From contig NZ_NMUM01000030.1 of NCBI RefSeq assembly GCF_002812805.1, positions 310,001-374,000 on the forward strand: a stretch of 64,000 nucleotides of DNA, read 5' to 3'. The position numbers and the translations under genes are program-made. This DNA is from Microbacterium lacus (GTDB taxonomy: Bacteria > Actinomycetota > Actinomycetes > Actinomycetales > Microbacteriaceae). Positions 33,663 through 43,496 of the stretch are shown in pieces. Under the pieces are notes generated by a model. The model was not told the DNA's origin. It did no database searches and was given only the letters and a program-made list of their open reading frames with translations. The stretch's first letter is position 1. Every line of letters starts with the position of its first letter.

Positions 33663-35006
33663 CTAGAGGCTGGATCCCGGGTTCAGGATTCCGCGCGGGT
33701 CGAGCACCGCACGGATGCTCCGTTGGAGCGAAAGCACTTCGGGTCCGAGCTCTCGGGCCGCCCACGCGCGCTTGAGTCGACCGACGCCGTGCTCGGCGGT
33801 GATCGTGCCGCCGAGCTCCAGCGCCAACGCGAAGATTCGGTCGGCGGCGGCCTGCGCGGGCGAGGGAACAGGCGCCCCCGCCGGCGCGTGTTCGGTGACG
33901 ATGATCGGATGCAGATTGCCGTCGCCGGCGTGCCCGAAGACGAAGATGCGCACCCCCTCCTCCGCCGCGATCATTCCGATCCTTCGCACCGCTTCCGCAA
34001 GGCGCGACCGCGGCACCGCAATGTCTTCGATCAGCGGTCGCCCGATCGCTTCGAGCGCGGGGAGTGCGCGTCGACGGGCGAAGAGCAAGCGATCGGCGTC
34101 GGCCTGATCGACAGCTATCTCGATCCGGGATGCGGCACCATCGAGTGCGGCGGTGACGACGTCGAGTTCTTCCTCTGCACCGAATCCGTCGGTCTGTGCG
34201 ATCAGGAGCGCCCCGCCCCGTGAGCGCAGATCGGTTCCTTCCAATGCGTCGATAGCGGCCAGGGTAGCCCCGTCCATGATCTCGAGGACCGCGGGACGTG
34301 CCCCGGAGCGAGTAATCGCTGTGATGCCCCGGGCCGCGAGCTCGATGTTGTCGAAAAAGGCCGAAGCTGTCGCTGTCCGCGCGGGACGGGGAAGCAGCCG
34401 AAGCGTAGCCCCGACGACGACTCCCAGGGTGCCTTCCGACCCGGTGAACAATCCCACGAGGTCGTAGCCCGTGACGCCCTTGATCGTGTCGCGGCCCGTG
34501 TGGATCAGTGTGCCATCGGCCAGCACGACGTCGAGCGCCAGAACGTGATCGCGGGTCACTCCGTACTTCGCGCCACGCAGTCCGCCAGCGTTCGTGGCGA
34601 CATTGCCGCCGATCGTGGAGATTCCGACGCTTCCGGGATCGGGCGCATACATGAGCCCGTGGGCGCCGGCCGCCGCATCGAGATCGGCGGTTATCACTCC
34701 CGCCTCGACACGCGCGAGTTGTTCGTTCGGGTCGATCGAGATGATGCGGTCGAGCCCGGAGAGGTCGAGCACGACGGCATCGGCTACTCCGACCGCGCCG
34801 CCCGCGAGCCCACTTCCCGCGCCCCGGGGGACGATGGCTGTACGGGTTTGGTTGGCCCACGCGAGCACCGCGCGAACGCCCTCGACCGAGCGGGGCTGGA
34901 CGACACCGCGAGGCGCGACCGCTTCGGGCCATCCGGATCGATCTACCGATGCCGCGAGGAGCACTCCCGGGTCGTCGTAGATGTCGAAGATCACGTCCCG
35001 GCTCAC
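33663..35006 (-). CDS. FAD-linked 2-hydroxyacid oxidase/dehydrogenase, GlcD-like
   Basis: 447 residues from GTG 35006 (RBS AGAGGGGG), normal for the family. The N-terminal PCMH FAD-binding domain has PRGAGSGLAGGAVG, DPGSVGISTIGGNVATNAGG and KGVTGYDLVGLFTGSEGTLGVV; the C-terminal FAD-oxidase domain has VFGHAGDGNLHPII and TITAEHGVGRLKR, with the His residues expected for substrate and metal binding. It oxidises a D-2-hydroxyacid to the 2-oxoacid. It is the last gene of the nine-gene operon and overlaps the reductase gene before it by four bases, pointing to a 2-hydroxyacid intermediate in that pathway. Confidence 0.9.
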   Translation of the reverse strand: MSRDVIFDIYDDPGVLLAASVDRSGWPEAVAPRGVVQPRSVEGVRAVLAWANQTRTAIVPRGAGSGLAGGAVGVADAVVLDLSGLDRIISIDPNEQLARVEAGVITADLDAAAGAHGLMYAPDPGSVGISTIGGNVATNAGGLRGAKYGVTRDHVLALDVVLADGTLIHTGRDTIKGVTGYDLVGLFTGSEGTLGVVVGATLRLLPRPARTATASAFFDNIELAARGITAITRSGARPAVLEIMDGATLAAIDALEGTDLRSRGGALLIAQTDGFGAEEELDVVTAALDGAASRIEIAVDQADADRLLFARRRALPALEAIGRPLIEDIAVPRSRLAEAVRRIGMIAAEEGVRIFVFGHAGDGNLHPIIVTEHAPAGAPVPSPAQAAADRIFALALELGGTITAEHGVGRLKRAWAARELGPEVLSLQRSIRAVLDPRGILNPGSSL

Positions 35007-36010
35007 CGCCCCCTCTGGCTCTCGCGCGCGCCGACGAGAAGGTCGTAGTCGAACTCGATCGGCAAAGCGATCTCGTCGGGGCCTCCACCGCGGGCGCCGA
35101 GCGCGCCGAGAGTTCGCGCGACGGCGGCGTTCAGGGGCGCCTCGGCGCCGATCGATCGAGCGATACGGGTGATCTCGCCGCTCAGAAAGTCCACCTCGTT
35201 GCTGGTGCGGCGAGCGAAGCTCTGCCACGTCGAGAGCCGACCGGGCGTGTGGCCCGGGACATCCCCGATGGAAAGTCGTACGTCATCGATGGGAGGCGGC
35301 GCGACGGCGAGCCCCGCGGCCTCGAAGATCGATCGCGCCTCCTCGACGAGCGCCGCCTCGGCGCGTTCGGCTTCGTCGCGAGAGGCGGCGAAGACATCCA
35401 CGACATTCCGCAGATTCGCGATCAGCTTGCGTCGCTTGGCCGCGGCGATGTTAGGTTCGACCGCGGTCGCGAATCCCGCCTGAGCCAGGGCTGCTCGATG
35501 TCGCTCTTCATCGCCGGGAAGCGAACGGGGATAGCCGCCGATCCAGGCAGCCCCGATCACCGGGTACGCGGGTGAGACGATGACGCCCGGTTCGAGGTGG
35601 CTTGCCGGTATGCCGAGCGAGACGCCGAGAACCGTGTCGAAGCGACGTAGCGCGACGCCTTCGGCCCAGAGTCCGTTCTGCAGCGTCAAGATCGGCAAAT
35701 CGGCGACAACACCGCGCTCGTCGGCGAGCGGAACCCAGGCGATTGCGGCCACGGCAGCCTCGGCATCCTGCGCCTTCACCGCCAGCACGATCGTGTCGGA
35801 CGAGGTCGGAGCGGCGGCCTGAATATCTTCGACCACGTTCACACGGATGAGGTCGTCGCCGTGAGGACGACGCACCCGGATTCCGCGCTCGCTGATCGCG
35901 TCGAATGTCACCCCTCGCGCGAGAAGTATCGAGTGCACACCGGCGAGAGTCCACTGGGCCGCGAGAAGGCCTCCGATGGCCCCCGCCCCCACCACGATGT
36001 AACGACTCAC
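35003..36010 (-). CDS. Ketopantoate-reductase-family (ApbA/PanE-like) protein
   Basis: 335 residues from GTG 36010. The N-terminal Rossmann domain has VVGAGAIGGLLAAQWTLAG, followed by NADP-type signals (VLAVKAQDAEAAVAAI, LTLQNGLWAEGV); the C-terminal helical domain carries the conserved Lys in KRRKLIANLRN and LSTWQSFARRTSNEVDFLSGEI, where Glu and Asn-Glu-Val-Asp-Phe are typical. In the known family it reduces ketopantoate with NADPH; here, between a transporter and a GlcD-like oxidase, it more likely reduces another 2-oxoacid. GTGA overlaps on both sides show tight coupling. Confidence 0.85.
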   Translation of the reverse strand: MSRYIVVGAGAIGGLLAAQWTLAGVHSILLARGVTFDAISERGIRVRRPHGDDLIRVNVVEDIQAAAPTSSDTIVLAVKAQDAEAAVAAIAWVPLADERGVVADLPILTLQNGLWAEGVALRRFDTVLGVSLGIPASHLEPGVIVSPAYPVIGAAWIGGYPRSLPGDEERHRAALAQAGFATAVEPNIAAAKRRKLIANLRNVVDVFAASRDEAERAEAALVEEARSIFEAAGLAVAPPPIDDVRLSIGDVPGHTPGRLSTWQSFARRTSNEVDFLSGEITRIARSIGAEAPLNAAVARTLGALGARGGGPDEIALPIEFDYDLLVGARESQRGR

Positions 36011-37644
36011 GGGATGACGACCTCTCTCGACGCAAAATCCGATCTCAGACGCGCGCCGGGCACGGCGCTGAGGAGCGCCTTCGTGTACTGGTGCTGGGGC
36101 GCACCGAGGACGGCGGCGGCGGCTCCGGTCTCCACGACGCGTCCGCGTTGAACGACCGCGACCGTGTGCGCCACCTGCGCTACGACCCCGAGGTCGTGGG
36201 AAACGAGCACGTAGCCCACACCGAGGTCCTCCTGGAGTCGCGCGAGCAGGCGAAGGATCTGGTCCTGGACCGAAACATCGAGAGCCGAGACGGGCTCGTC
36301 GAGATAGATCAGTTCGGGTTGGATCGCGAGCGCGCGGGCGATCGCGACGCGTTGGCGTTGCCCGCCAGACAGTTCTGCAGGGCGCCGGGTTGCTGCATCC
36401 CTCGGCAGTCCCACCAGATCGATGAGATCCGCCACCCGCGCGCGGCGCTCGGCGCGACTGCCGATTCGGAAGGACGTGAGCGGCTCGGCGATCGAGCGTC
36501 CGACGCTGAATCGGGGGTCCAGCGCGGCAAACGGATTCTGCTGCACGAGTTGGAACCGCCGACGAAGTGGCCGTGCGGCGCGCCAATCCAGCGCCGTCAG
36601 ATCTTGTTCGGCAAAGACCACTCGTCCCGTCGTGGGCAGCTCCAGTCCGAGCGCGATCCGCAAGAGGGTCGTCTTGCCCGACCCCGACTCACCCACGATC
36701 GCGAGCGTCTGTCCGGCGTGGGCCGCGAGCGTCACGTTGTCCACCGCTCGCACGGTCGGCTCGATCGATCCACGGGGAAGGGAGAAGTCCTTGGTGACAC
36801 CCTCCCAGCGCACGATGACGGGGGTCTCGGCGACCGCTCGTTGTGGCGCAACCGCTGCGGACAGGCCCGGAGCGGCGGCCACGAGGCGCCGAGTGTAGGG
36901 GTGCCGCGGCGCGGCCAGTACATCGAGGGCGGGGCCCTGCTCGACGACCTCGCCATGTTGCATGACGATCACCCGGTCCGCGCGGTCTGCCGCGACCCCG
37001 AGGTCATGCGTGATGATCGCGAGCGCGATCCCCCTCTCGCGGACGAGGGCGTCCAGATGATCCAGGATCTGCTTCTGCACGGTGACGTCGAGCGCGCTCG
37101 TCGGTTCGTCCGCCACGAGCACATCGGGATCTCCCGCAAGGGCAATGGCGATCAGCACGCGCTGCCGCAGGCCGCCGGAGAGCTGGTGGGGGTACTGCCT
37201 GGCGCGTGTCACCGGATCATCGATGCCCGCCTGCGTGAGCGCTTCGACGACGGCGACATCGACGAGAGGCCGCGGGACGCCACGTAGCCGGACGGCTTCG
37301 CCCACTTGGTGACCCACCCGCTGCGTCGGATTGAGCGAAACCGTCGGATCCTGCGGCACAAGACCCACAACACGCCCCCGGATACGGCGGGCGGTCCGTT
37401 CGGATGCCCCGGCGAGTTCGACGTCGGCGACACGCGCGGAGCCTTCCACAATGTGTCCCGACGAAGGCAGCAGCCCGAGAAGCGCGAGCGCGACGGTGCT
37501 CTTTCCGGATCCGGATTCGCCGACGATCGCGACACGCTCCCCCCTGTCGATATCGAGGTCGATACCTCGCACCGCCTGGGTGACACGGCCGTCGCGGCGA
37601 TATTCGACTCGTAGATCACGGATCTTGACGACCGAGCTCGTCAT
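36007..37644 (-). CDS. Peptide-type ABC transporter, fused double ATPase (DppD-DppF-like)
   Basis: 545 residues: two complete ABC ATPases in tandem. First: [16 protein letters not shown] (Walker A), [18 protein letters not shown] (signature), [12 protein letters not shown] (Walker B). Second: [48 protein letters not shown]. The oligopeptide-type linker [13 protein letters not shown] follows the first domain. ATG 37644 is preceded by AGGAGGTC. Powers the DppB/DppC-like permeases encoded just upstream, with four-base overlaps on both sides. Confidence 0.95.
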   Translation of the reverse strand: MTSSVVKIRDLRVEYRRDGRVTQAVRGIDLDIDRGERVAIVGESGSGKSTVALALLGLLPSSGHIVEGSARVADVELAGASERTARRIRGRVVGLVPQDPTVSLNPTQRVGHQVGEAVRLRGVPRPLVDVAVVEALTQAGIDDPVTRARQYPHQLSGGLRQRVLIAIALAGDPDVLVADEPTSALDVTVQKQILDHLDALVRERGIALAIITHDLGVAADRADRVIVMQHGEVVEQGPALDVLAAPRHPYTRRLVAAAPGLSAAVAPQRAVAETPVIVRWEGVTKDFSLPRGSIEPTVRAVDNVTLAAHAGQTLAIVGESGSGKTTLLRIALGLELPTTGRVVFAEQDLTALDWRAARPLRRRFQLVQQNPFAALDPRFSVGRSIAEPLTSFRIGSRAERRARVADLIDLVGLPRDAATRRPAELSGGQRQRVAIARALAIQPELIYLDEPVSALDVSVQDQILRLLARLQEDLGVGYVLVSHDLGVVAQVAHTVAVVQRGRVVETGAAAAVLGAPQHQYTKALLSAVPGARLRSDFASREVVIP

Positions 37645-38552
37645 CTCTGGACCTCCTCGAGCGTCTTGGAGAGGTGATTGAGCGAAAGCACCACAACGGC
37701 GACAAAGAGACCGGGGATCAGCGAGACCCACGGCGCGGTAACGAGATAGTTTCGGCCGTTCGCAATCAGAGTTCCCCACTCGGCGGCCGGTGGCGCGGCG
37801 CCGAACCCGAGAAAGCTGAGCGACGCGACCGCGAGGATGGCGACACCGATGTCGAGCACGGCAAGCACCATCACAGGCCCCCACGAGTTCGGGAGGATGT
37901 GCGTGATCAGGATGCGGGTCCAGGAGGCACCCCCCGCGCGCGCTGCCTCTATATAGGGGAGAGTCCGCACGCGAAGGACTTCGGCACGGGTGGTGCGCGC
38001 GAAGCCGGGCACTATTCCGATCCCGACCGCGATGGCGACAGGGATGGTTCCGAACCCGAGGGCCGTGACGATCGCCAGCGCCAGGAGCAGCCCGGGGATC
38101 GCCAGGAACACATCCACGATCCGCATCGCGATCGAATCAGTGAGGCCGCCGACGAATCCCGAAAGCACACCGAGAGTCAGCCCGACGACGAGCGCCAGCC
38201 CGACAGCCAGCGCTGTGGCCGCGATCGTCAGAGCAGAGCCGTGTACGACCCGCGAATACAGATCTCGCCCGAGTTCGTCCGTTCCGAACCAGTGCGTTGG
38301 GCTGGGAGGCAGCAGCCGATCGAGCGGCGCGGTGGCCGTGGGGTCGTAGGTTGCCAGAAGCTGCGGAACGACCGCCGAGAGAACCGCGAACAGGATGATT
38401 CCGAGGGCGAGGATCACTCCGAATCGCCGTGGCAGAGCACCCACAGGTCGACGTGTTCGAGCGAGCGAGGCGGTGGGCGCGGCTGCCGCGGGTCCGCTCG
38501 GGACCGCGTCAAAGTCGGTGGTGGGCGGACTCTCGAGCACAGTGACTGTCAT
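37641..38552 (-). CDS. Peptide-type ABC transporter permease, DppC-like
   Basis: 303 residues. A cytoplasmic N-terminus of about 45 residues is followed by six membrane segments. Family signatures: HWFGTDELGRDLYSRVVHGS and YIEAARAGGASWTRILITHILPNSWGPV (permease loop). ATG 38552 overlaps the stop of the DppB-like gene (ATGA). Ends [12 protein letters not shown]. Part of the importer in the nine-gene sulfur operon. Confidence 0.94.
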   Translation of the reverse strand: MTVTVLESPPTTDFDAVPSGPAAAAPTASLARTRRPVGALPRRFGVILALGIILFAVLSAVVPQLLATYDPTATAPLDRLLPPSPTHWFGTDELGRDLYSRVVHGSALTIAATALAVGLALVVGLTLGVLSGFVGGLTDSIAMRIVDVFLAIPGLLLALAIVTALGFGTIPVAIAVGIGIVPGFARTTRAEVLRVRTLPYIEAARAGGASWTRILITHILPNSWGPVMVLAVLDIGVAILAVASLSFLGFGAAPPAAEWGTLIANGRNYLVTAPWVSLIPGLFVAVVVLSLNHLSKTLEEVQR

Positions 38553-39505
38553 GCGCGGCTCACATTCGGGGTATGGCTGATCCGGGGATCGAGCAAGGGG
38601 TAAAGCAGGTCCACGATCAGGTTGACGACGACGAACGCCCCTGCCGCAAGCACGACGATCGCTTGCACGACCGGCACGTCCTGCGCGAGCACGGACTCCT
38701 GCGCGAGCCGCCCCAGGCCGTGACGCGAGAACACTGTTTCGACGACGATCGACCCGGTCACCGTCGCTCCGACGAGCAAACCCAAGATCGTCAACGTCGG
38801 CAGCGCCGCGTTGCGGAACGCGTGTCGCAGCTGCACCGACCAGCGACTGAGTCCCTTGGCGCGAGCCGTCGCGATGTAAGGCTCGCTCAGGGTGTCGTCG
38901 AAGCTGCGGATGAGCACCTGGGCGAGCACCGCCGACGTCGGAATGGCCATCGTGATGGCCGGCAGAACATAGCTGGCGGGCCCCTCGTTTCCCATTGCAG
39001 GGAACCAGCCGAGGGTGAACGCGAAGACCTGGATGAGGAGGAGGCCGATCCAGAACCCGGGGACGCTGACGCCCACCGCCGGCACGCGCCGAAGAATCGC
39101 GGCGACAGGTCCCCGCGGCAGCCACGTCGCGAAGAGTGCGAGGGCGACCCCGAAGACGAGCGCGATGAGTACCGCGAACGCGCTCAGGATCGCGGTGGGC
39201 GGCAGCCGGTCGGCGATCAACTCGCCGACCGGCACCTGCTTGGCGAACGACACCCCGAAGTCGCCGCGAAGCGCTCCGAGGAGCATGCCGAGGTACTGCT
39301 CCCACACCGGTCGATCGAGGCCAAGCCTCGCCGCGGCGGCCTCGCGCTGCTCCGGGCTGAGCGAATCGATCTCGACGTTGTTGGCGGCCAACTGCAGCGC
39401 AACCGGGTCGCTCGGGAGCAGGTAAAGGATGACGAAGGTCACGGTATACGCCGCCCAGAGAACGACGACCGCCTGACCGATCCGTCGGAGCACGTACCCC
39501 GTCAT
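38549..39505 (-). CDS. Peptide-type ABC transporter permease, DppB-like
   Basis: 318 residues. MTGYVLRRIGQAVVVLWAAYTVTFVILYLLPSDP is the classic DppB start; LGLDRPVWEQYL and GDFGVSFAKQVPVGELI follow, with the permease loop YIATARAKGLSRWSVQLRHAFRNAALPTLT. ATG 39505 has GGAG five bases upstream, inside the end of the preceding gene; only one base separates it from the binding-protein stop. Confidence 0.94.
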   Translation of the reverse strand: MTGYVLRRIGQAVVVLWAAYTVTFVILYLLPSDPVALQLAANNVEIDSLSPEQREAAAARLGLDRPVWEQYLGMLLGALRGDFGVSFAKQVPVGELIADRLPPTAILSAFAVLIALVFGVALALFATWLPRGPVAAILRRVPAVGVSVPGFWIGLLLIQVFAFTLGWFPAMGNEGPASYVLPAITMAIPTSAVLAQVLIRSFDDTLSEPYIATARAKGLSRWSVQLRHAFRNAALPTLTILGLLVGATVTGSIVVETVFSRHGLGRLAQESVLAQDVPVVQAIVVLAAGAFVVVNLIVDLLYPLLDPRISHTPNVSRA

Positions 39506-39506
39506 G

Positions 39507-41165
39507 TCACTCCTCGGACTTCCAGATGTCGTAGTACGACAGGAACGACTCGCTGGTGAACCGGAACCCGTGCACCCCTGGGGCCGTCGCCGCGTACTGC
39601 ACGCGCTCGAAGATGGGGAAGGTGACTCCCTCATCGACCAAGACCTTCTGGAGCGCGTCGTACGGCGCCTTCTGCCCCTCGGCAGTCGTCGCGGTCAACC
39701 CTTCGTCGAAGAGCGATTGGATCTCGGCCGCGGTTTCGGGGGTCGCAACGCCGTTCGCGAAGGCCTTCGATGACGCGTAGCGGGCGTCGATGATCCACTG
39801 GATGACAGAGGGCTCGGCCCGCGTGTAATACGTGACGAGAACGTCGTAGTCGCCGTTGGAGATGATCGATGCCCGCTCCGCGGCCTGGTAGACCCGCAGC
39901 TCGAAGTTGATGCCGACCTGCTTGAGCTGATCTTGGAGAAGCACGTCGCCCGGGGATTCGGCCGTGATGGGCTGCACGATCGTGAGGGTCTCACCATCCT
40001 TCTCGCGATAGTCCTCACCGTCCTCGAGCACCCAGCCGGCATCCTCGAGGATCTCGGCGGCACCCTCGGGGTCGTATGCGAGCGCCTCGGTCTGCGGCTC
40101 GAAGAACGGAGTCGTGGAATTGAACGCACCTTCGACGACGGGGTAATCGGCGCCGTAGATCGTCGCCGCATAGGTCTTGCGGTCGATGGCCTTCTGCAAC
40201 GCCTGCCGCACAGCGCGGTCGGCGAGAATCGCCCCGTCAGCGGTGTTCGCGAACAGGCTCTGGGACACCCCGGGGAGAGGGCGCGACTGGACCGTCGCGC
40301 CGCTGGACCCAAGCAGTGTCCGATCCTCGGGGGTGAACGGGTTGCGTGGCCACGCGACGTCGCTCGCCCCGCTCGCCAGATTGCCGACGCGGACGCTGTC
40401 CTCAGCGACGTAATTGATGCGGACCGCGTCCAGATACGCCTCGCCCTGGTGGTCGTTCAGGTCGCTGGCCCAGTCGTACCCGTCGCGCTTGCTCAGATCG
40501 ATCCCCTCCCCCGGTCGGTACGAGTCGAGCACGAACGGGCCAGAGCCGACCACGTTGCCGAGGCACCGCTCCTCGGGCGTCGCGTCGTACGACGAGGGGG
40601 CCAGGATGGCCAGGTTGGTTGTGGAGGTCCCCTGCAGGAAAGACGAGTTGGGGGTCGAGAAAGACACCTCGACGGTGTCGTCGTCGACGGCGGTCGCCGC
40701 CTCCAGACCCGCGACGTACACACCTCCATAGGCCCCCGGTACCGCCTGGATGGTCTCGAGCGCGCTCTCGAAGGTGCGCACGACGGCGGCAGCGTTGAGC
40801 GGGGTGCCATCCGAGAACGTCACGCCGTCGCGCAGGATGAAGGTGTAGGTCAAGCCGTCGTCACTGACACTCCAGTCCGTTGCGAGCCACGGCACGAGCT
40901 CACCCGTTTCGGGGTCCTGGTCGGTCAGGGAGTCGGCCACATTGCGGATGACCTGCCGGTGCTCGATCCAGTAGGTCTGGAACGGATCGACGCACGCGAA
41001 GGCTGCGTTGTCGGGCCAGAACTCGAGCGTCAGCTCGCCGCCGGCGACAGGCTCTGCGTCGGTGGTCGGGGCGGGGCCCGCCTGTCCCCCCGCGCAGGCG
41101 GTGAGGGCCAGGGTGAATACCGTGGCGGTGGCGATCAGCGGCCATCGGAGGCGATGAGTACTCAT
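39507..41165 (-). CDS. Peptide-type ABC transporter substrate-binding lipoprotein (SBP family 5)
   Basis: 552 residues from ATG 41165. The signal peptide LIATATVFTLALTACAGG carries the lipobox LTAC. Family 5 features: GTPLNAAAVVRTFESAL, VVGSGPFVLDSY, RAVRQALQKAIDR and DYDVLVTYYTRAEP. It selects the substrate of the importer. Family 5 proteins bind peptides, nickel complexes, opines and various other compounds, so the ligand, presumably an organic sulfur compound because of the neighbouring genes, cannot be read from the sequence. The gap to the preceding gene is 25 bases. Confidence 0.92.
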   Translation of the reverse strand: MSTHRLRWPLIATATVFTLALTACAGGQAGPAPTTDAEPVAGGELTLEFWPDNAAFACVDPFQTYWIEHRQVIRNVADSLTDQDPETGELVPWLATDWSVSDDGLTYTFILRDGVTFSDGTPLNAAAVVRTFESALETIQAVPGAYGGVYVAGLEAATAVDDDTVEVSFSTPNSSFLQGTSTTNLAILAPSSYDATPEERCLGNVVGSGPFVLDSYRPGEGIDLSKRDGYDWASDLNDHQGEAYLDAVRINYVAEDSVRVGNLASGASDVAWPRNPFTPEDRTLLGSSGATVQSRPLPGVSQSLFANTADGAILADRAVRQALQKAIDRKTYAATIYGADYPVVEGAFNSTTPFFEPQTEALAYDPEGAAEILEDAGWVLEDGEDYREKDGETLTIVQPITAESPGDVLLQDQLKQVGINFELRVYQAAERASIISNGDYDVLVTYYTRAEPSVIQWIIDARYASSKAFANGVATPETAAEIQSLFDEGLTATTAEGQKAPYDALQKVLVDEGVTFPIFERVQYAATAPGVHGFRFTSESFLSYYDIWKSEE

Positions 41166-41190
41166 GGTGTGGTCGTGCCTTTCTGCTGCG

Positions 41191-42354
41191 TCAGGACTGA
41201 AGGATCGAGCGGCCCGTCGCGAGGAGAGCCGCATCGTCTTGGGGTGGGTGGGGGCGCGCGCACAGAACGTCGCGCAGATGCCGTTCGAACGGCAGCGACC
41301 GGGTCAGCCCCGCGTTGCCGATCGAGGCGACGAGCGTTTCGACCGCGCTGATCGCGGCGCGCGAGGTGATCAGCTTGACCAGGCCGAGATCGGCCGGGTT
41401 GGCGCGTCCCGCGTCGATATCAGCGGCGACGGCGGCGAGGACGAGTTCGGCCGTACGGATCTGCGCGGATGCCTCACCCGCCGTGGACTGGATGCGCTCC
41501 AGTGTCGCGATCGGACGCCCGAGCGAGGTCGGCACCCGCTCGCGGGCGAACTCGCCGAACGCGGCGAGCGCGGCGCGCGCGACCCCGACGTAGAGGGCGG
41601 GCACGCCAACCGAGTACGCGCCGGGCAGAGTGGGGTTGTTCGGGACCGTGCCGACGGGGGCACCCGAGAAGTTCTCGAACGGAACCTCGACACCGTCGTA
41701 GATGACGTCGTGGGTCGAGCTCGCCCGCATCCCGAGGTGATCCCAGGTCGGCACGACCGTGACCCGCGGGTCATCGCCGGGGACGATGACATGCCCGACG
41801 CGGGGTTCGGCCTCGTCGGTGACGACCCAGACCAAGTGGTACGCCAGACCCTCGGATCCCGTCGCGAACCCTTTCCGCCCCGAGACGGACCAGCCACCGG
41901 ATGTTCGATGCGCCGTCGTTGCGGGCAGCCCGCCCCGGGCTGGAGCCCCGAGCTCGGGTTCCGCCCGCACGGCGTTGAGCAGCACCGGGCGCTCCGCGGA
42001 CTCGGCGAGCACCCGCGCGTACAGGTCCTCGGGCCAGAACGGCGCCGCATCCTGCACGGCGTGCTGTGCAGCCGTCATCGCCACGAGCAGCGCGACGGAC
42101 GGGTCACCCTCGCCGAGCGCGAGGTAGACGTCCACGGCCTCGCGGGCCGACAGCCCGCGTCCCCCGTATCGGCGCCCGACCGTCGCGGTCAGTAAGCCTG
42201 CGTCGTGCGCTGCCTCGACCCCCGGCCAGGGGAATGACCCGTCGAGGTCGTGGTTCGGCGCGTGTGCGGCGAGCGTGCGGGTCAGCGCGCTCAGCTCGAG
42301 CGGCGTCAGGCGCGGCTCGCCGAGGGCGCGCCCGGTTGTCGTCACGGCGCTCAC
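41191..42354 (-). CDS. Acyl-CoA-dehydrogenase-fold flavoprotein, SfnB/DszC-like
   Basis: 387 residues. N-terminal helical domain (LLTATVGRRYGGRGLSAREAVDVYLALGEGDPSVALLVAM in part), a beta middle domain (SGGWSVSGRKGFATGSEGL and THDVIYDGVEVPFENF) and a C-terminal four-helix domain (YVGVARAALAAFGEFARERVP). No clear catalytic glutamate for CoA-ester dehydrogenation was seen. In sulfur operons such proteins (SfnB, DszC relatives) act as flavin-dependent oxygenases or accessory proteins in organosulfur use. The GTG start overlaps the stop of the preceding monooxygenase gene by four bases. Confidence 0.82.
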   Translation of the reverse strand: MSAVTTTGRALGEPRLTPLELSALTRTLAAHAPNHDLDGSFPWPGVEAAHDAGLLTATVGRRYGGRGLSAREAVDVYLALGEGDPSVALLVAMTAAQHAVQDAAPFWPEDLYARVLAESAERPVLLNAVRAEPELGAPARGGLPATTAHRTSGGWSVSGRKGFATGSEGLAYHLVWVVTDEAEPRVGHVIVPGDDPRVTVVPTWDHLGMRASSTHDVIYDGVEVPFENFSGAPVGTVPNNPTLPGAYSVGVPALYVGVARAALAAFGEFARERVPTSLGRPIATLERIQSTAGEASAQIRTAELVLAAVAADIDAGRANPADLGLVKLITSRAAISAVETLVASIGNAGLTRSLPFERHLRDVLCARPHPPQDDAALLATGRSILQS

Positions 42355-43496
42355 GCGCGCACCCCCTCCGTGATGGGCGGCTGGGCGACGACCTCGCCGC
42401 GGACTCCGGTGGCGGCACGGTGCGCAAGCTCCTGGCGCACGAGCGGCAGCACGTATCGTCCGTAGTCGATCGCGTCATTGAGGTTGTCGTACCCGCGGAT
42501 CGAAATGAGGTCGGCACCGAGGTCGACATAGTCGAGGATCGCCGCGGCGACCGTCTCGTAGCTGCCGACGAGCGCGGTCGAGGCACCGGCGGCGTTCGTC
42601 ACCTCGGCGGGCTTAGTCCAGAGCGCCCGGTCATGCACCTCACCGCGAGCCGCTGCGTCGAGCAGTCGCTGTGACCCGACGTTCTGCGGGCGCGCGCTGT
42701 CGTAGTGGCGGAAGGGAACGAGGCCGGCGTTCGCATATGTCTCGGCGACACGAGCAACGTGACGATGCGCCTTCTCCCACGCGAGTTCGTCCGTCTCGGC
42801 GACGATGGGGCGGAACGTCACCCAGATGCGCGGCTTGTCGGCGCGACCCGCCGCGACGGCCTCCGAGTTGACGCGCTCGATCTGCTCGCGCGTGTCGGCG
42901 AGGGGCTCCCCCCACAGCCCGAAGATGTCACCCACCGCACCGCCGACGCGGTAGGCCGCATCCGATGAGCCTCCGACCGAGATCGGGATGGGCGCAAACG
43001 GGGCGAACCCCGGGCCGAAATCGTCGAACCGGTAGTAGCGACCCTCATGGCTGAACGATCCGGTCTCGGTCCACGCACGTCGGACGATACGGATCCACTC
43101 TTCCGAACGGTCGTAGCGTTCGTCCTTGCTGAGGTAGTCGCCCTGCCGCGCCTGCTCGGCATCGCTCCCCCCGGAGATGATGTGCACCACGGCCCGACCG
43201 TCCGAGATCTGGCTCAGGGTCGCCAGCTGTTGCGCAGCAACCGTCGGGTAGACCGTGTTGGGTCGCACGGCAACGATGGGGGCAAGCCTCTCGGTAGCAG
43301 CCGCGACAGCGGTTGCCACCACGAACGAGTCCGCGGACGAGCTGCCGTAGGGAACGAGGGTGTAGTCGAAGCCCGCGTCCTCGAGCACACGCGCATAGCG
43401 ACGCACGTACGCGGGATCGAGCGGGCGGCCACCCTTCAGCGGGTTGAGCTCGTCGCCCGGGCGGGTGTTGATGGCACTGATGAACTCGACGGTCAT
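42351..43496 (-). CDS. FMNH2-dependent alkanesulfonate monooxygenase-like (SsuD type, LLM class)
   Basis: 381 residues from ATG 43496. The SsuD pattern is strong: RPNTVYPTVAAQQLATLSQISDGR, VVHIISGGSDAEQARQGDYLSKDERYDRSEEW and EGRYYRFDDFGPGF. In SsuD the enzyme releases sulfite from alkanesulfonates using FMNH2 and oxygen; relatives act on dimethylsulfone or related compounds. No reductase partner is encoded in the operon, so FMNH2 must come from elsewhere. Overlaps the rhodanese gene upstream and the SfnB-like gene downstream by four bases each. Confidence 0.9.
   Translation of the reverse strand: MTVEFISAINTRPGDELNPLKGGRPLDPAYVRRYARVLEDAGFDYTLVPYGSSSADSFVVATAVAAATERLAPIVAVRPNTVYPTVAAQQLATLSQISDGRAVVHIISGGSDAEQARQGDYLSKDERYDRSEEWIRIVRRAWTETGSFSHEGRYYRFDDFGPGFAPFAPIPISVGGSSDAAYRVGGAVGDIFGLWGEPLADTREQIERVNSEAVAAGRADKPRIWVTFRPIVAETDELAWEKAHRHVARVAETYANAGLVPFRHYDSARPQNVGSQRLLDAAARGEVHDRALWTKPAEVTNAAGASTALVGSYETVAAAILDYVDLGADLISIRGYDNLNDAIDYGRYVLPLVRQELAHRAATGVRGEVVAQPPITEGVRA

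Noticed and set aside
35007..35228. Longer N-terminus for the GlcD-like protein
   Set aside because: Arg-rich, non-homologous frame read through the end of the PanE-like gene; GTG 35006 has a strong ribosome-binding site.
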